From assembly GCA_013360535.1 (NCBI GenBank), contig JABWBL010000242.1, forward strand, positions 1 to 5,846: a stretch of DNA of 5,846 bases. The letters are read 5' to 3'. Source of the stretch: Planctomycetaceae bacterium. Its GTDB lineage: Bacteria; Planctomycetota; UBA1135; GCA-002686595. The notes under the pieces are model-generated. The model ran no database searches and was not told the DNA's origin. It was given only the letters and a program-made list of their open reading frames with translations. Below, one piece after another: positions 1-5,846 of the stretch; the first letter of the stretch is position 1; each line of letters starts with the position of its first letter. A program made the position numbers and the translations under genes.

Positions 1-241
1 CCCGCGCGAGGACCTGCCCCGCGGTCACGACGTCGCCGCGCTCGCCACGCACCTCGACGACGTAGCCGACCGCACGCGCGTGCAGCTCGACCCGCTCGAA
101 GGGCTCGACGCTCGCTGGCAAGGACAACTTGCGCGGCGCCGTCGGTGCCGTCTGGTTCGCGGGCGCGGCGAGCAGCCTTGCACCGAGCGGGATCGAGAGG
201 AGCAGGAGCGCGGGGGACAGCCAACGGAGAGCGAGGTTCAT
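1..241 (-). CDS. RND efflux periplasmic adaptor subunit (membrane fusion protein), N-terminal part
   Basis: This is the first 80 residues of an HlyD/AcrA-type adaptor, which bridges an inner-membrane RND permease to an outer-membrane channel in the periplasm. It reads from ATG at 241 leftward and leaves the window with no stop. Residues 3-28 are hydrophobic (LALLLLSIPLG and LLAAPA are visible) and serve as a signal peptide or N-terminal anchor; Arg6 and Arg22 flank the core. A proline/threonine linker follows. Residues 41-61 carry the family pattern LPASVEPFERVELHARAVGYV-like (key residues P42, V45, P47, V51, L53, G59, V61), the start of the barrel-sandwich hybrid. G69-D-V-V-T-A-G-Q-V-L-A79 is the first half of the lipoyl-like motif. 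The gene lies 65 bases downstream of the permease gene on the same strand, so the two are probably co-transcribed. A weak AGGG (249-252) sits 7 bases before the ATG. The substrate cannot be told from this fragment. Confidence 0.92.
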   Translation of the reverse strand, partial: MNLALRWLSPALLLLSIPLGARLLAAPANQTAPTAPRKLSLPASVEPFERVELHARAVGYVVEVRGERGDVVTAGQVLAR

Positions 242-306
242 GCGGAGACCCTGAAAACTGCGGGAATTGCGGGAGGAATCGGAGCTGCGGCGGGGAGGGC
301 TCGACT

Positions 307-3300
307 TCATGCCGGGCGAGGTGAATCGGCGCGCGGCGCTTCGTCGTCGGGATGCAACGAGCCGCTGGAGTGCGCGCCGCGGCGGCCGAACAGCACGAGC
401 AGCGCGGGCAAGATGAGCAGCGTTGCGAGCGTCGAGCCGGTGAGCCCGCCGATCACGGCGCGACCGAGCGGCGCCGTCTGCTCGCCGCCGTCCCCATGGC
501 CGATCGCCATGGGCACCATGCCCGCGATCATCGCGAAGCTCGTCATGAGGATGGCCCGCAATCGACTGGCCGCACCCTCGGGCGCTGCGGCGTTCCACTC
601 GAGGCCATCCCGCCGGCGCGCCACGACGAACGTGGCGAGCAGGATCGAGTTCGCCACGGCCACGCCGATCGCCATGATCGTGCCCATGAACGACTGGATG
701 TTGAGCGTCGTGCCACTCCAGTGCAGCGCAAGCACGGAACCGGCGATCACGGCCGGAATCGTGAGCAGGATCGCGCTCGCGACCCGCAACGACTGGAAGT
801 TGGCGGCGATCAGCAGCACGATTGCGGCGATCGCGACGCCGAGGCCCGCACCGAGGCCGTCGAACAGCTCGCGCATGGGCGCCACCTGTCCTCGGACCGT
901 CACCGACACCTTTGGCGGCGGTTCACCGAGGTTCTTGAGCGCTTCTTCGACCCGCGCTGCCGCGCGGCCCAGATCCTCGCCGACGACGTTCGCGCCGATC
1001 GTCAGCATGCGTTGCATGTTGTAGCGGTCGAACTGGCCGGGCATCTGGCCCTCGGTGACTTCCGCGACCTGCCGCAGGGACACCGAACGCCCGTCGCTGC
1101 CCGCGACCGGGATGTTGCGCACGGCCTCGACGGAATCCATGCGCTGCTCGGGAACGAGCAGCTGCACTTGATAGGCGACGCCGCTCTTGGGATCGGCCCA
1201 GTAGTTCGCAGCGGTGTAGCGGCTCGAGCTGGTCGCTTCCGCCAGCGAACGTGCCGCCTGATCGACGGTGAGCCCGAGCTGGCCGATGCGCTCGCGGTCG
1301 AGCTCGACCCGGATCGACGGGTACTCGAGCGACTGCTCGAAGCCCACGTCGCGCAGCGTCGGGATCGCGCGCAGCGCCGCCACGATCGCTTCCGCGTGCC
1401 TGCGGTTCGCGGCGACATCAGGCCCACTCACCGCCACTTGCACCGGGGTCGGCGCGCCGAAGCTCATCACGCGACTGACGATGTCGCTGGGCTCGAACGC
1501 GACGCGCAACTGCGGGAATTCCGCGCTGAATCGCTCGCGCAGGCGCTCCTTCAGCTCCTCCACGTGCGCGACTCCGGGCCGCAACTGCACCTGCAGCACC
1601 GCCTCTTCCGGACCGCTCGTCCACAGGTGGATCGTGTTCACCGGATAGGCGCCGGGCTGCACGCCGACGAAGCCCATGCTGATCGCCACGCCATCGCCGC
1701 CGGTCTCGCGGGCGATCAGTTCGAGCGCGGAGCGAGCGAGTTCTTCGGTGCGTTCGACGCGTGTGCCGGCCGGCGCACGCATGCGGAGGCTCAGCTGGCC
1801 TGCGTCGACGAGCGGGAAGATCTCGCGCCCCAGCCCGGGGCCAAAGCCGAGCAGCACGGCGGCGCACGCCGCGAGATACACCGGAACCACGAGCCAGCGC
1901 AGGCCGACGATGCGCGCGGTCAGTCCCTGATAGGCCGACCTCAGTCTCGCGAACGCTCCACCTTCCTCCGAGTGCCCGCCGCGCACGAGCGCCACCGCGA
2001 GCACCGGCACCAGCGTGCTCGACAGCACGTAGGAAGCGACCATCGAGAAGCCCACGGCCAGCGCCAGCGGCACGAACAGGCTGCGCGCCGCTCCTTGCAT
2101 GAACAACGCGGGCAGGAACACCGCGAGAATGCACAACATCGCGAGCAGGCGCGGCAACGCGGTCTCCTGCGTCGCGTCGAGCGCGGCCCGCGAGAGCGAA
2201 CGCCCGCGCGCGAGGTGCGCGTGCACGTTCTCGATCGTGACTGTCGCCTCGTCGACGAGGATGCCGACCGCGAGGGCCATGCCGCCCAGCGTCATGATGT
2301 TGATCGTGTGGCCCGTCAGGTACAGCCCGAGGCTCGCCGCGACCAGCGCCAGTGGGATATTGAGCACGACCACGAGTGCGCTGCGCCAGTCGCGCAGGAA
2401 CACGAGCACCATCAGGCCCGTCAGCAACGCTCCCAGAGCTCCCTCCTGCGCGAGCCCCTCGATCGCCCGCGTCACGTACGGTGACTGGTCGAACTCGTAG
2501 CTCACGCGCACACCGTCGGGCAGCGCGGACTGGAAGCGCTCCAGATTCTCCTTCACGAGCGCGACGACGCTCATCGTCGACGCATCCGCGCGCTTGGTGA
2601 CCGGGATGTAGACCGTGCGCCGCCCGTTGACGAGCGCGAACCCCGTCTGGATGTCGGCCGAGTCCTCGATCGTCGCCACGTCGCGGATCGAGATCGTGCG
2701 CGTGCCGTCAGAGCGCACCGCGATGCGTCCGAGCTCCGCCACCGACGGCGCCACGGAGTTGACGGGCACCATCGGGATCTGGTCGCCGATGCGCACGTTG
2801 CCCGAAGGACTGATCGTGTTGCCCTTGACGAGCGCCTGCACGATCTCGTCCGGGCTCAACGCCAGCGCGCGCAACCGATCGGGGTCGGCGCGCAGCACGA
2901 TCGTGCGCGGGCTCCCGCCGAACGGCGGCGGCGCCGACACACCCGGCAGGGTCGCGAACAAGGGACGCACGCGGAACAGCGCCGCGTCCTGCAGGTCCTT
3001 GAGCCCGAGCGCCGGATCGTCGCTGTAGAACACGAGATTGCCAACCGGCACGCTGCCCGCGTCGAAGCGCGTGATGAACGGCGGGATCGTTCCCGGCGGC
3101 ATGAACGCGCGCGAGCGGTTCACGTACGCCACGGTCTCCGCCATCGCGCGCGCCATGTCCGTTCCGGGATGGAACTGGAGCTTGATCAGCGACACGCCCT
3201 GGATCGACTTGCTCTCGACGTGCTCGATGCCGTTGACGTAGAGGAAGTGGTACTCGTAGTAGTTCGTGAGGTACCCCTCCATCTGCGAGGGGTCCATGCC

Positions 3301-3456
3301 GCCATAGGGCTGCGCGACGTAGATCGTCGGCACGCCGAGGTCGGGGAACACGTCGCGTGGCATGCGCACGAGCGACCACAGGCCGATCGCGGCGAGGCTC
3401 ACGACGAGCACGAGCAGGGACACGGGGCGCCGAAGCGCAAAAGCGAGGGCGTTCAT
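307..3456 (-). CDS. Efflux RND transporter permease subunit (AcrB/CusA-type superfamily)
   Basis: Complete 1049-residue inner-membrane, proton-driven RND exporter, of usual length for the family. Architecture by residue: TM1 about 11-30; first periplasmic porter/docking loop about 31-335, opening with RMPRDVFPDLGVPTIYVAQP and including FMPPGTIPPF; TM2-6 about 336-490; cytoplasmic helix about 500-518; TM7 about 520-540; second periplasmic loop about 545-865; TM8-12 about 866-1023; short hydrophilic tail rich in S, P and D. TM4 has GILVDEATVTIENV (398-411), so the usual Asp-Asp pair is Asp402-Glu403. TM10 has GVAVANSILL (931-940), without the Lys of AcrB; TM11 keeps MTSFAM (971-976). The start is set at 3456 (MNALAFALRRPV) because it precedes TM1 directly, as in homologues. 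The frame is open 76 residues further upstream, but that stretch has no homologous character and overlaps the divergent lipoprotein gene. The adaptor gene follows at 241. Drug, lipid or metal specificity is not deducible. Confidence 0.97.
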   Translation of the reverse strand: MNALAFALRRPVSLLVLVVSLAAIGLWSLVRMPRDVFPDLGVPTIYVAQPYGGMDPSQMEGYLTNYYEYHFLYVNGIEHVESKSIQGVSLIKLQFHPGTDMARAMAETVAYVNRSRAFMPPGTIPPFITRFDAGSVPVGNLVFYSDDPALGLKDLQDAALFRVRPLFATLPGVSAPPPFGGSPRTIVLRADPDRLRALALSPDEIVQALVKGNTISPSGNVRIGDQIPMVPVNSVAPSVAELGRIAVRSDGTRTISIRDVATIEDSADIQTGFALVNGRRTVYIPVTKRADASTMSVVALVKENLERFQSALPDGVRVSYEFDQSPYVTRAIEGLAQEGALGALLTGLMVLVFLRDWRSALVVVLNIPLALVAASLGLYLTGHTINIMTLGGMALAVGILVDEATVTIENVHAHLARGRSLSRAALDATQETALPRLLAMLCILAVFLPALFMQGAARSLFVPLALAVGFSMVASYVLSSTLVPVLAVALVRGGHSEEGGAFARLRSAYQGLTARIVGLRWLVVPVYLAACAAVLLGFGPGLGREIFPLVDAGQLSLRMRAPAGTRVERTEELARSALELIARETGGDGVAISMGFVGVQPGAYPVNTIHLWTSGPEEAVLQVQLRPGVAHVEELKERLRERFSAEFPQLRVAFEPSDIVSRVMSFGAPTPVQVAVSGPDVAANRRHAEAIVAALRAIPTLRDVGFEQSLEYPSIRVELDRERIGQLGLTVDQAARSLAEATSSSRYTAANYWADPKSGVAYQVQLLVPEQRMDSVEAVRNIPVAGSDGRSVSLRQVAEVTEGQMPGQFDRYNMQRMLTIGANVVGEDLGRAAARVEEALKNLGEPPPKVSVTVRGQVAPMRELFDGLGAGLGVAIAAIVLLIAANFQSLRVASAILLTIPAVIAGSVLALHWSGTTLNIQSFMGTIMAIGVAVANSILLATFVVARRRDGLEWNAAAPEGAASRLRAILMTSFAMIAGMVPMAIGHGDGGEQTAPLGRAVIGGLTGSTLATLLILPALLVLFGRRGAHSSGSLHPDDEAPRADSPRPA

Positions 3457-3475
3457 GGTGGGCGCTTGGTCGGCC

Positions 3476-3504
3476 ACCGTAGTCGGCGCTCGTAACTGCG
3501 TCAA
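3476..3504 (-). promoter_or_regulatory. Putative sigma70-type promoter of the RND pump operon
   Basis: Read on the minus strand, TTGACG (3504-3499) matches the -35 consensus at five of six positions. It is followed after exactly 17 bases by TACGGT (3481-3476), which keeps the key T-A and final T of a -10 box. Transcription would start near 3469, leaving a leader of about 13 bases before the ATG at 3456. No Shine-Dalgarno sequence is visible in that leader. This is a consensus match only; no start site is known. Confidence 0.5.
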
Positions 3505-3533
3505 CCCGGACGGCGCGAACGCCCACGGCTGGC

Positions 3534-3539
3534 TAGGAT
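3534..3539 (+). promoter_or_regulatory. Putative -10 box (TAGGAT) directly before the lipoprotein gene
   Basis: TAGGAT, within the longer string CTAGGATC, ends 8 bases before the ATG at 3548. This is AT-richer than its surroundings and fits a -10 box with transcription starting at or within a base or two of the start codon (leaderless or nearly so). No -35-like hexamer is visible at the usual spacing. The same string, as CTATGATC, precedes the next plus-strand gene at a similar distance, which raises its credibility. Confidence 0.4.
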
Positions 3540-3547
3540 CGGGCGCC

Positions 3548-3919
3548 ATGAAGCACTCGCTCGCTTTCGCCCTCGTCCTTGTTCCTCTGTTCGGAGCGTG
3601 CGCCTCGCAGGCGAGCACGCGCGAAACACGCAGCAACCTCGTTGCTTCCGACATCGAACGCGACCTCGTGCGGGTCGACGCCAACCTCGCCGCGGCGGAG
3701 GCTTACGTGAAGTCGGTCGAAGCCGGCGATCGGCGCGCACGGCTGGACAAGCTGCTCGCCGCCGCGACGGCCGAGCGAGAGAACGCGCGTCTGGAACTCG
3801 CGGCCTATTCCGCAAACAGGCAAGTGGAGCACGTCCACAAGGCGGCGGAGGCCGCGTCGCTGGCGGGGCGGCTGGCGCGCGCGGCGGAGCGCGGCGAGGA
3901 CCTGCTCGCGCTCGATTGA
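3548..3919 (+). CDS. Small helical lipoprotein, function unknown
   Basis: A 123-residue protein, complete with stop. Residues 1-17 are a lipoprotein signal peptide: Lys2 and His3, a hydrophobic core (LAFALVLVPLF), then FGAC with the acylated Cys at 18. Residue 19 is Ala rather than Asp, which under the E. coli Lol rule would favour outer-membrane sorting. The mature part (about 106 residues) is almost wholly predicted helix, rich in Ala, Glu, Arg and Leu with few helix breakers, so it is probably a coiled coil or helical hairpin. It resembles the general style of DUF4398-like small lipoproteins, but I cannot assign it to that family. The start is chosen at 3548 because the signal peptide begins there; the frame is open upstream but that part is antisense to the permease. 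It is divergent from the RND pump operon (91-base gap), so shared regulation is possible but unproven. A role as a pump accessory or envelope spacer is speculation. Confidence 0.83.
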   Translation: MKHSLAFALVLVPLFGACASQASTRETRSNLVASDIERDLVRVDANLAAAEAYVKSVEAGDRRARLDKLLAAATAERENARLELAAYSANRQVEHVHKAAEAASLAGRLARAAERGEDLLALD

Positions 3920-3926
3920 TCGACCG

Positions 3927-3937
3927 CCTCCGGGAGG
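3927..3937. repeat. Small inverted repeat after the lipoprotein stop codon
   Basis: CCTCC-G-GGAGG forms a perfect 5-base inverted repeat 7 bases after the TGA at 3917-3919. No T tract follows, so it is not a convincing intrinsic terminator; with a one-base centre, a real hairpin would need to open some stem pairs. It may be chance in GC-rich DNA. Confidence 0.2.
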
Positions 3938-3947
3938 GGCGCCGCGG

Positions 3948-3964
3948 TTGGCACGGGATGTGCC
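3948..3964 (+). promoter_or_regulatory. Sigma54-like -24/-12 element upstream of the TMTC-like gene
   Basis: TTGGCACG-GGAT-GTGCC matches the sigma54 consensus TTGGCACG-N4-TTGCW exactly in its -24 half. The -12 half has GTGCC in place of TTGCW. The invariant GG (3950-3951) and GC (3962-3963) are separated by the required 10 bases. Transcription would begin near 3975, about 29 bases before the ATG at 4004. The same bases also form a perfect inverted repeat, GGCAC-N5-GTGCC (3950-3964), so it could instead be an operator or chance. No enhancer-binding regulator is seen in the window. Confidence 0.3.
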
Positions 3965-3972
3965 GAGAGCGC

Positions 3973-3987
3973 GGGTCCCACGGACCC
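3973..3987. repeat. Inverted repeat GGGTCC-CAC-GGACCC
   Basis: A perfect 6-base inverted repeat with a 3-base loop abuts the -10-like TATGAT that follows. Its position, just upstream of a start codon and just downstream of the sigma54-like element, is where an operator or a leader hairpin would lie. No T tract follows, so a terminator is unlikely. Confidence 0.35.
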
Positions 3988-3993
3988 TATGAT
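3988..3993 (+). promoter_or_regulatory. Putative -10 box (TATGAT) before the TMTC-like gene
   Basis: TATGAT matches the -10 consensus TATAAT at five of six positions and ends 10 bases before the ATG at 4004. No -35-like hexamer lies at 16-18 bases. The box contains an in-frame ATG (3989-3991) that could alternatively be the start codon; if the box is a real -10, the start must be 4004. Confidence 0.4.
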
Positions 3994-4003
3994 CCCGGCC
4001 CCC

Positions 4004-5846
4004 ATGGAAGCGGCGGAAGCTCGGACGGCCGGTCGCGGTGCGACGCTGGCGACGATCGCGGCGGTGCTCGCGGTCGTCGGCCTCGTGTACGCGCGTGCGC
4101 TCGCGGGTGAGCTCGTCTACGACGACTTGCTGCTCGTCGCGCGCAATCCGGCGCTCGCGAGCTGGGAGAACCTGAGCGCGGCCTTCGGTGGCGCGCACTG
4201 GGACTTCGTCGAGCCCGATCAGGCGCAGCGAGTCGGATACTGGCGGCCGCTGGCGCTCGTGGCGCTGTTTTTTGGCCGGATGGTCGGAGATGGCGCGCCG
4301 AGCGGATTCCACGCGGTGTCGCTCGTGCTGCACTTGGCTGCGACCGCGACGGTGTTCGCCCTCGCACGCCGGTTGCTCGGAAACCGCACGCTTCTCGGTC
4401 CCGCGGCGGCGGCGCTGCTGTTCGGGTTGCATCCGGTGCACGTCGAGGCCGTGGCGTGGATCTCGGCCGTCAACGACCCGCTGGCGGGCCTGTTCACGCT
4501 CGCGTCGCTGCTCGCGCTCGTGCGCTGGCGCGACCGCGGCTCGGAAGGAGTAGCGATCATCCCGGCGGTGCTGCTGCTCTTCGCGCTGCTGTCGAAAGAG
4601 AGCGCGCTGGCGTGGTTCGCGCTCGCGCCGACGATCGACGCGTTGCGGGGCGACCTGCGCAAGAACCTGCTGCGTTCGTACGCGCCGGCGCTCGGCGCTC
4701 TCGCGTTGTACTGGCTCGCACGCGCGCAAGTTTTCGAGAGCGCAAACGCGGGCTTTGACTTGGTGACGTCGCACCTGCACGAGTCCGCGGTGCGCGCGCT
4801 GACATTGCGCGTCGAGTTGCTCGGTGGCGGTCTCGCGCTGCTCGCATGGCCGGCGAAGCTCAACCTGTTCCGCGAAGTGCGGCCCGAGATTCCGTGGAGC
4901 GACGCGCAGTTGTGGACGGCGATCGCCGTGCTGGTCGCGTGGCTGACCGTGTCCTTCGTGCTGCTGCGGCGCGGCGCGCGCACGGCGGCGCTCGCGCTGT
5001 TCCTGTCGTTCGCGGCGCTCGCGCCGGCCGTGCTGCGCCTCGAGTCGATCGGCCGTTTCCCGCTCTCGGATCGTTTCCTGTACCTGTCGGTGTTCGGGCT
5101 CGCGCTGCTCGGCGGCGTCGTGATCGAGCGTTTTCCGCGGCGTTTTGGGCTCGCGGCCGCGCTCGCGCTCGCGGGACTCTTCGGCTGGCGCACGCACACG
5201 CGCATCCCGGTCTGGCACGACGAGGTCACGCTCTTCCGCGACGGCATCGCGCAGAGCCCGCGCAGCATGTACGTGCGCTGGGGACTGGGGCGCGTGCTGC
5301 TCGATCGTTTCCGCGTCACGAACGACGCCAAGCTCCTGTTCGAGGCCAACGACCAGTTCCAGGCCGCGCAGGACCTGTCGGGCGAGTCGATCAAGGACGC
5401 GACGCTGCTCGTCACGGCCTTCGACGAGATCCAGTCGACGCTCGGTGTCGGCTGGTACCACCTGCTGTGCGCGTTGCACATCCCCGATGAATGCGTGCTC
5501 GAGGAGTCGGAGCTCGTCTTCCGCAATCTCGCGGACCGCATCCCGCTCAAGGCGCCCGGCAGCGCCGAGGCGCACTGTGGCCTCGGTGTCTCGCTCTCGC
5601 GCCAGGGCCGCCTCGCCGAGGCGGAGGCCGAGCTGCGCAAGGCGCTCGAGTGCAACGAGCGCCATCAGGCCTCGTGGTTCAACCTGGGCCGCGTGCAGCT
5701 CGACACGCGCGCCTGGCCCGACGCGTTGCAGAGCTTCCAGAAGGCGACCGAGCTCGCGCCCGACGACATCGACGCGTGGCTCTCGCTCGGCATGACCGCG
5801 ATCGAGCTCGGCCTCGGCGACCGCGCCCGCGAAGCACTCGGCCGCG
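4004..5846 (+). CDS. TMTC-like GT-C glycosyltransferase with C-terminal TPR repeats, partial (no stop in window)
   Basis: The frame runs open for 614 codons to the right edge. Residues 13-396 contain roughly ten or eleven membrane segments with the hallmarks of bacterial TMTC-type GT-C proteins. These are YDD (39-41) in the first periplasmic loop, the likely catalytic or metal-binding acids; YWRPL (79-83); LHPVHVEAVAWIS (142-154) followed by ND (157-158); LSKES (196-200); DRFLYL (356-361); and WHDEVTLF (404-411) after the last membrane helix. Residues 421-515 look like degenerate TPR helices, and clear TPR units start near 520, 554 and 588, the last cut by the edge. Family knowledge: GT-C enzymes transfer sugars from polyprenyl-phosphate donors on the outer face of the membrane, and eukaryotic TMTC1-4 O-mannosylate cadherins. 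Donor and acceptor here are unknown. An in-frame ATG at 3989 would add five residues; 4004 is preferred because TATGAT lies just ahead of it. No Shine-Dalgarno is visible. Confidence 0.92.
   Translation, partial: MEAAEARTAGRGATLATIAAVLAVVGLVYARALAGELVYDDLLLVARNPALASWENLSAAFGGAHWDFVEPDQAQRVGYWRPLALVALFFGRMVGDGAPSGFHAVSLVLHLAATATVFALARRLLGNRTLLGPAAAALLFGLHPVHVEAVAWISAVNDPLAGLFTLASLLALVRWRDRGSEGVAIIPAVLLLFALLSKESALAWFALAPTIDALRGDLRKNLLRSYAPALGALALYWLARAQVFESANAGFDLVTSHLHESAVRALTLRVELLGGGLALLAWPAKLNLFREVRPEIPWSDAQLWTAIAVLVAWLTVSFVLLRRGARTAALALFLSFAALAPAVLRLESIGRFPLSDRFLYLSVFGLALLGGVVIERFPRRFGLAAALALAGLFGWRTHTRIPVWHDEVTLFRDGIAQSPRSMYVRWGLGRVLLDRFRVTNDAKLLFEANDQFQAAQDLSGESIKDATLLVTAFDEIQSTLGVGWYHLLCALHIPDECVLEESELVFRNLADRIPLKAPGSAEAHCGLGVSLSRQGRLAEAEAELRKALECNERHQASWFNLGRVQLDTRAWPDALQSFQKATELAPDDIDAWLSLGMTAIELGLGDRAREALGR

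Noticed and set aside
80..1024. Plus-strand open frame of 314 codons
   Set aside because: It is antisense to both the adaptor start and the permease C-terminal half, with Ser/Arg/Ala-rich translation and no recognisable domain.
352..2484. Long plus-strand open frame of 710 codons opposite the permease gene
   Set aside because: It is antisense to a clear RND permease. Its translation is rich in Arg, His, Glu and Gln with no domain or membrane pattern, as expected where GC-rich codons suppress stops on the opposite strand.
3362..3547. Upstream extension of the lipoprotein frame from ATG at 3362
   Set aside because: It would hide the lipoprotein signal peptide internally and overlap the coding start of the permease; the lipobox 18 residues after the ATG at 3548 decides the start.
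3457..3684. 76-residue N-terminal extension of the permease from ATG at 3684
   Set aside because: The extension has no homologous character, overlaps the signal peptide region of the divergent lipoprotein gene, and would displace the first transmembrane helix from its normal N-terminal position.
3989..4003. Alternative ATG at 3989 for the TMTC-like protein
   Set aside because: It is in frame and possible, adding only five residues, but it lies inside the TATGAT box that parallels the box upstream of the lipoprotein gene. Kept as an alternative, not preferred.
3533..5665. Long minus-strand open frame of 710 codons opposite the lipoprotein and TMTC-like genes
   Set aside because: It has the same low-complexity Arg/Glu/Gln composition and spans two well-supported plus-strand genes. 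The equal length to the other antisense frame is coincidence.
1..5846. CRISPR arrays, tRNA or rRNA genes, insertion sequences, phage or defence genes
   Set aside because: No regularly spaced repeats, no tRNA-like cloverleaf, no transposase motifs or terminal repeats were seen; nearly all sequence is accounted for by four coding regions.

Overview
The window comes from a strongly GC-rich bacterium. Codons end overwhelmingly in G or C (CTC/CTG for Leu, GCG for Ala), and clear Shine-Dalgarno sequences are scarce. It is a Gram-negative (diderm) genome, because it encodes a tripartite RND efflux pump and a lipoprotein. A GT-C membrane protein fused to TPR repeats (bacterial TMTC type) fits Planctomycetota, Myxococcota, Acidobacteriota or similar environmental lineages. 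The phylum cannot be fixed from this sequence alone.

Layout, left to right: (1) 1-241, minus strand, the N-terminal 80 residues of an RND periplasmic adaptor (membrane fusion protein), cut by the left edge. (2) 307-3456, minus strand, a complete 1049-residue RND inner-membrane permease, transcribed first and followed by the adaptor after a 65-base gap. (3) 3457-3547, a 91-base divergent intergenic region with a good sigma70-type promoter candidate for the pump operon and a -10-like box for the gene on the other side. (4) 3548-3919, plus strand, a small helical lipoprotein of 123 residues, complete, function unknown. (5) 3920-4003, an 84-base intergenic region with two tight inverted repeats, a sigma54-like -24/-12 match and a -10-like box. 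(6) 4004 to the right edge, plus strand, a polytopic GT-C glycosyltransferase-like protein followed by TPR repeats, with no stop codon inside the window.

The pump operon moves an unknown substrate out of the cell by proton-driven export through the permease, the adaptor and presumably an outer-membrane channel encoded beyond the left edge. The lipoprotein is divergent from the pump and might share regulation with it, but no functional link can be shown. The TMTC-like protein is probably an independent unit that glycosylates an acceptor on the periplasmic side. Nothing here is clearly a new system. The points most worth following are the altered proton-relay residues of the permease, the matching TANGATC boxes just before two start codons, the regulatory-looking gap at 3920-4003, and the TMTC-like fusion with degenerate repeats.
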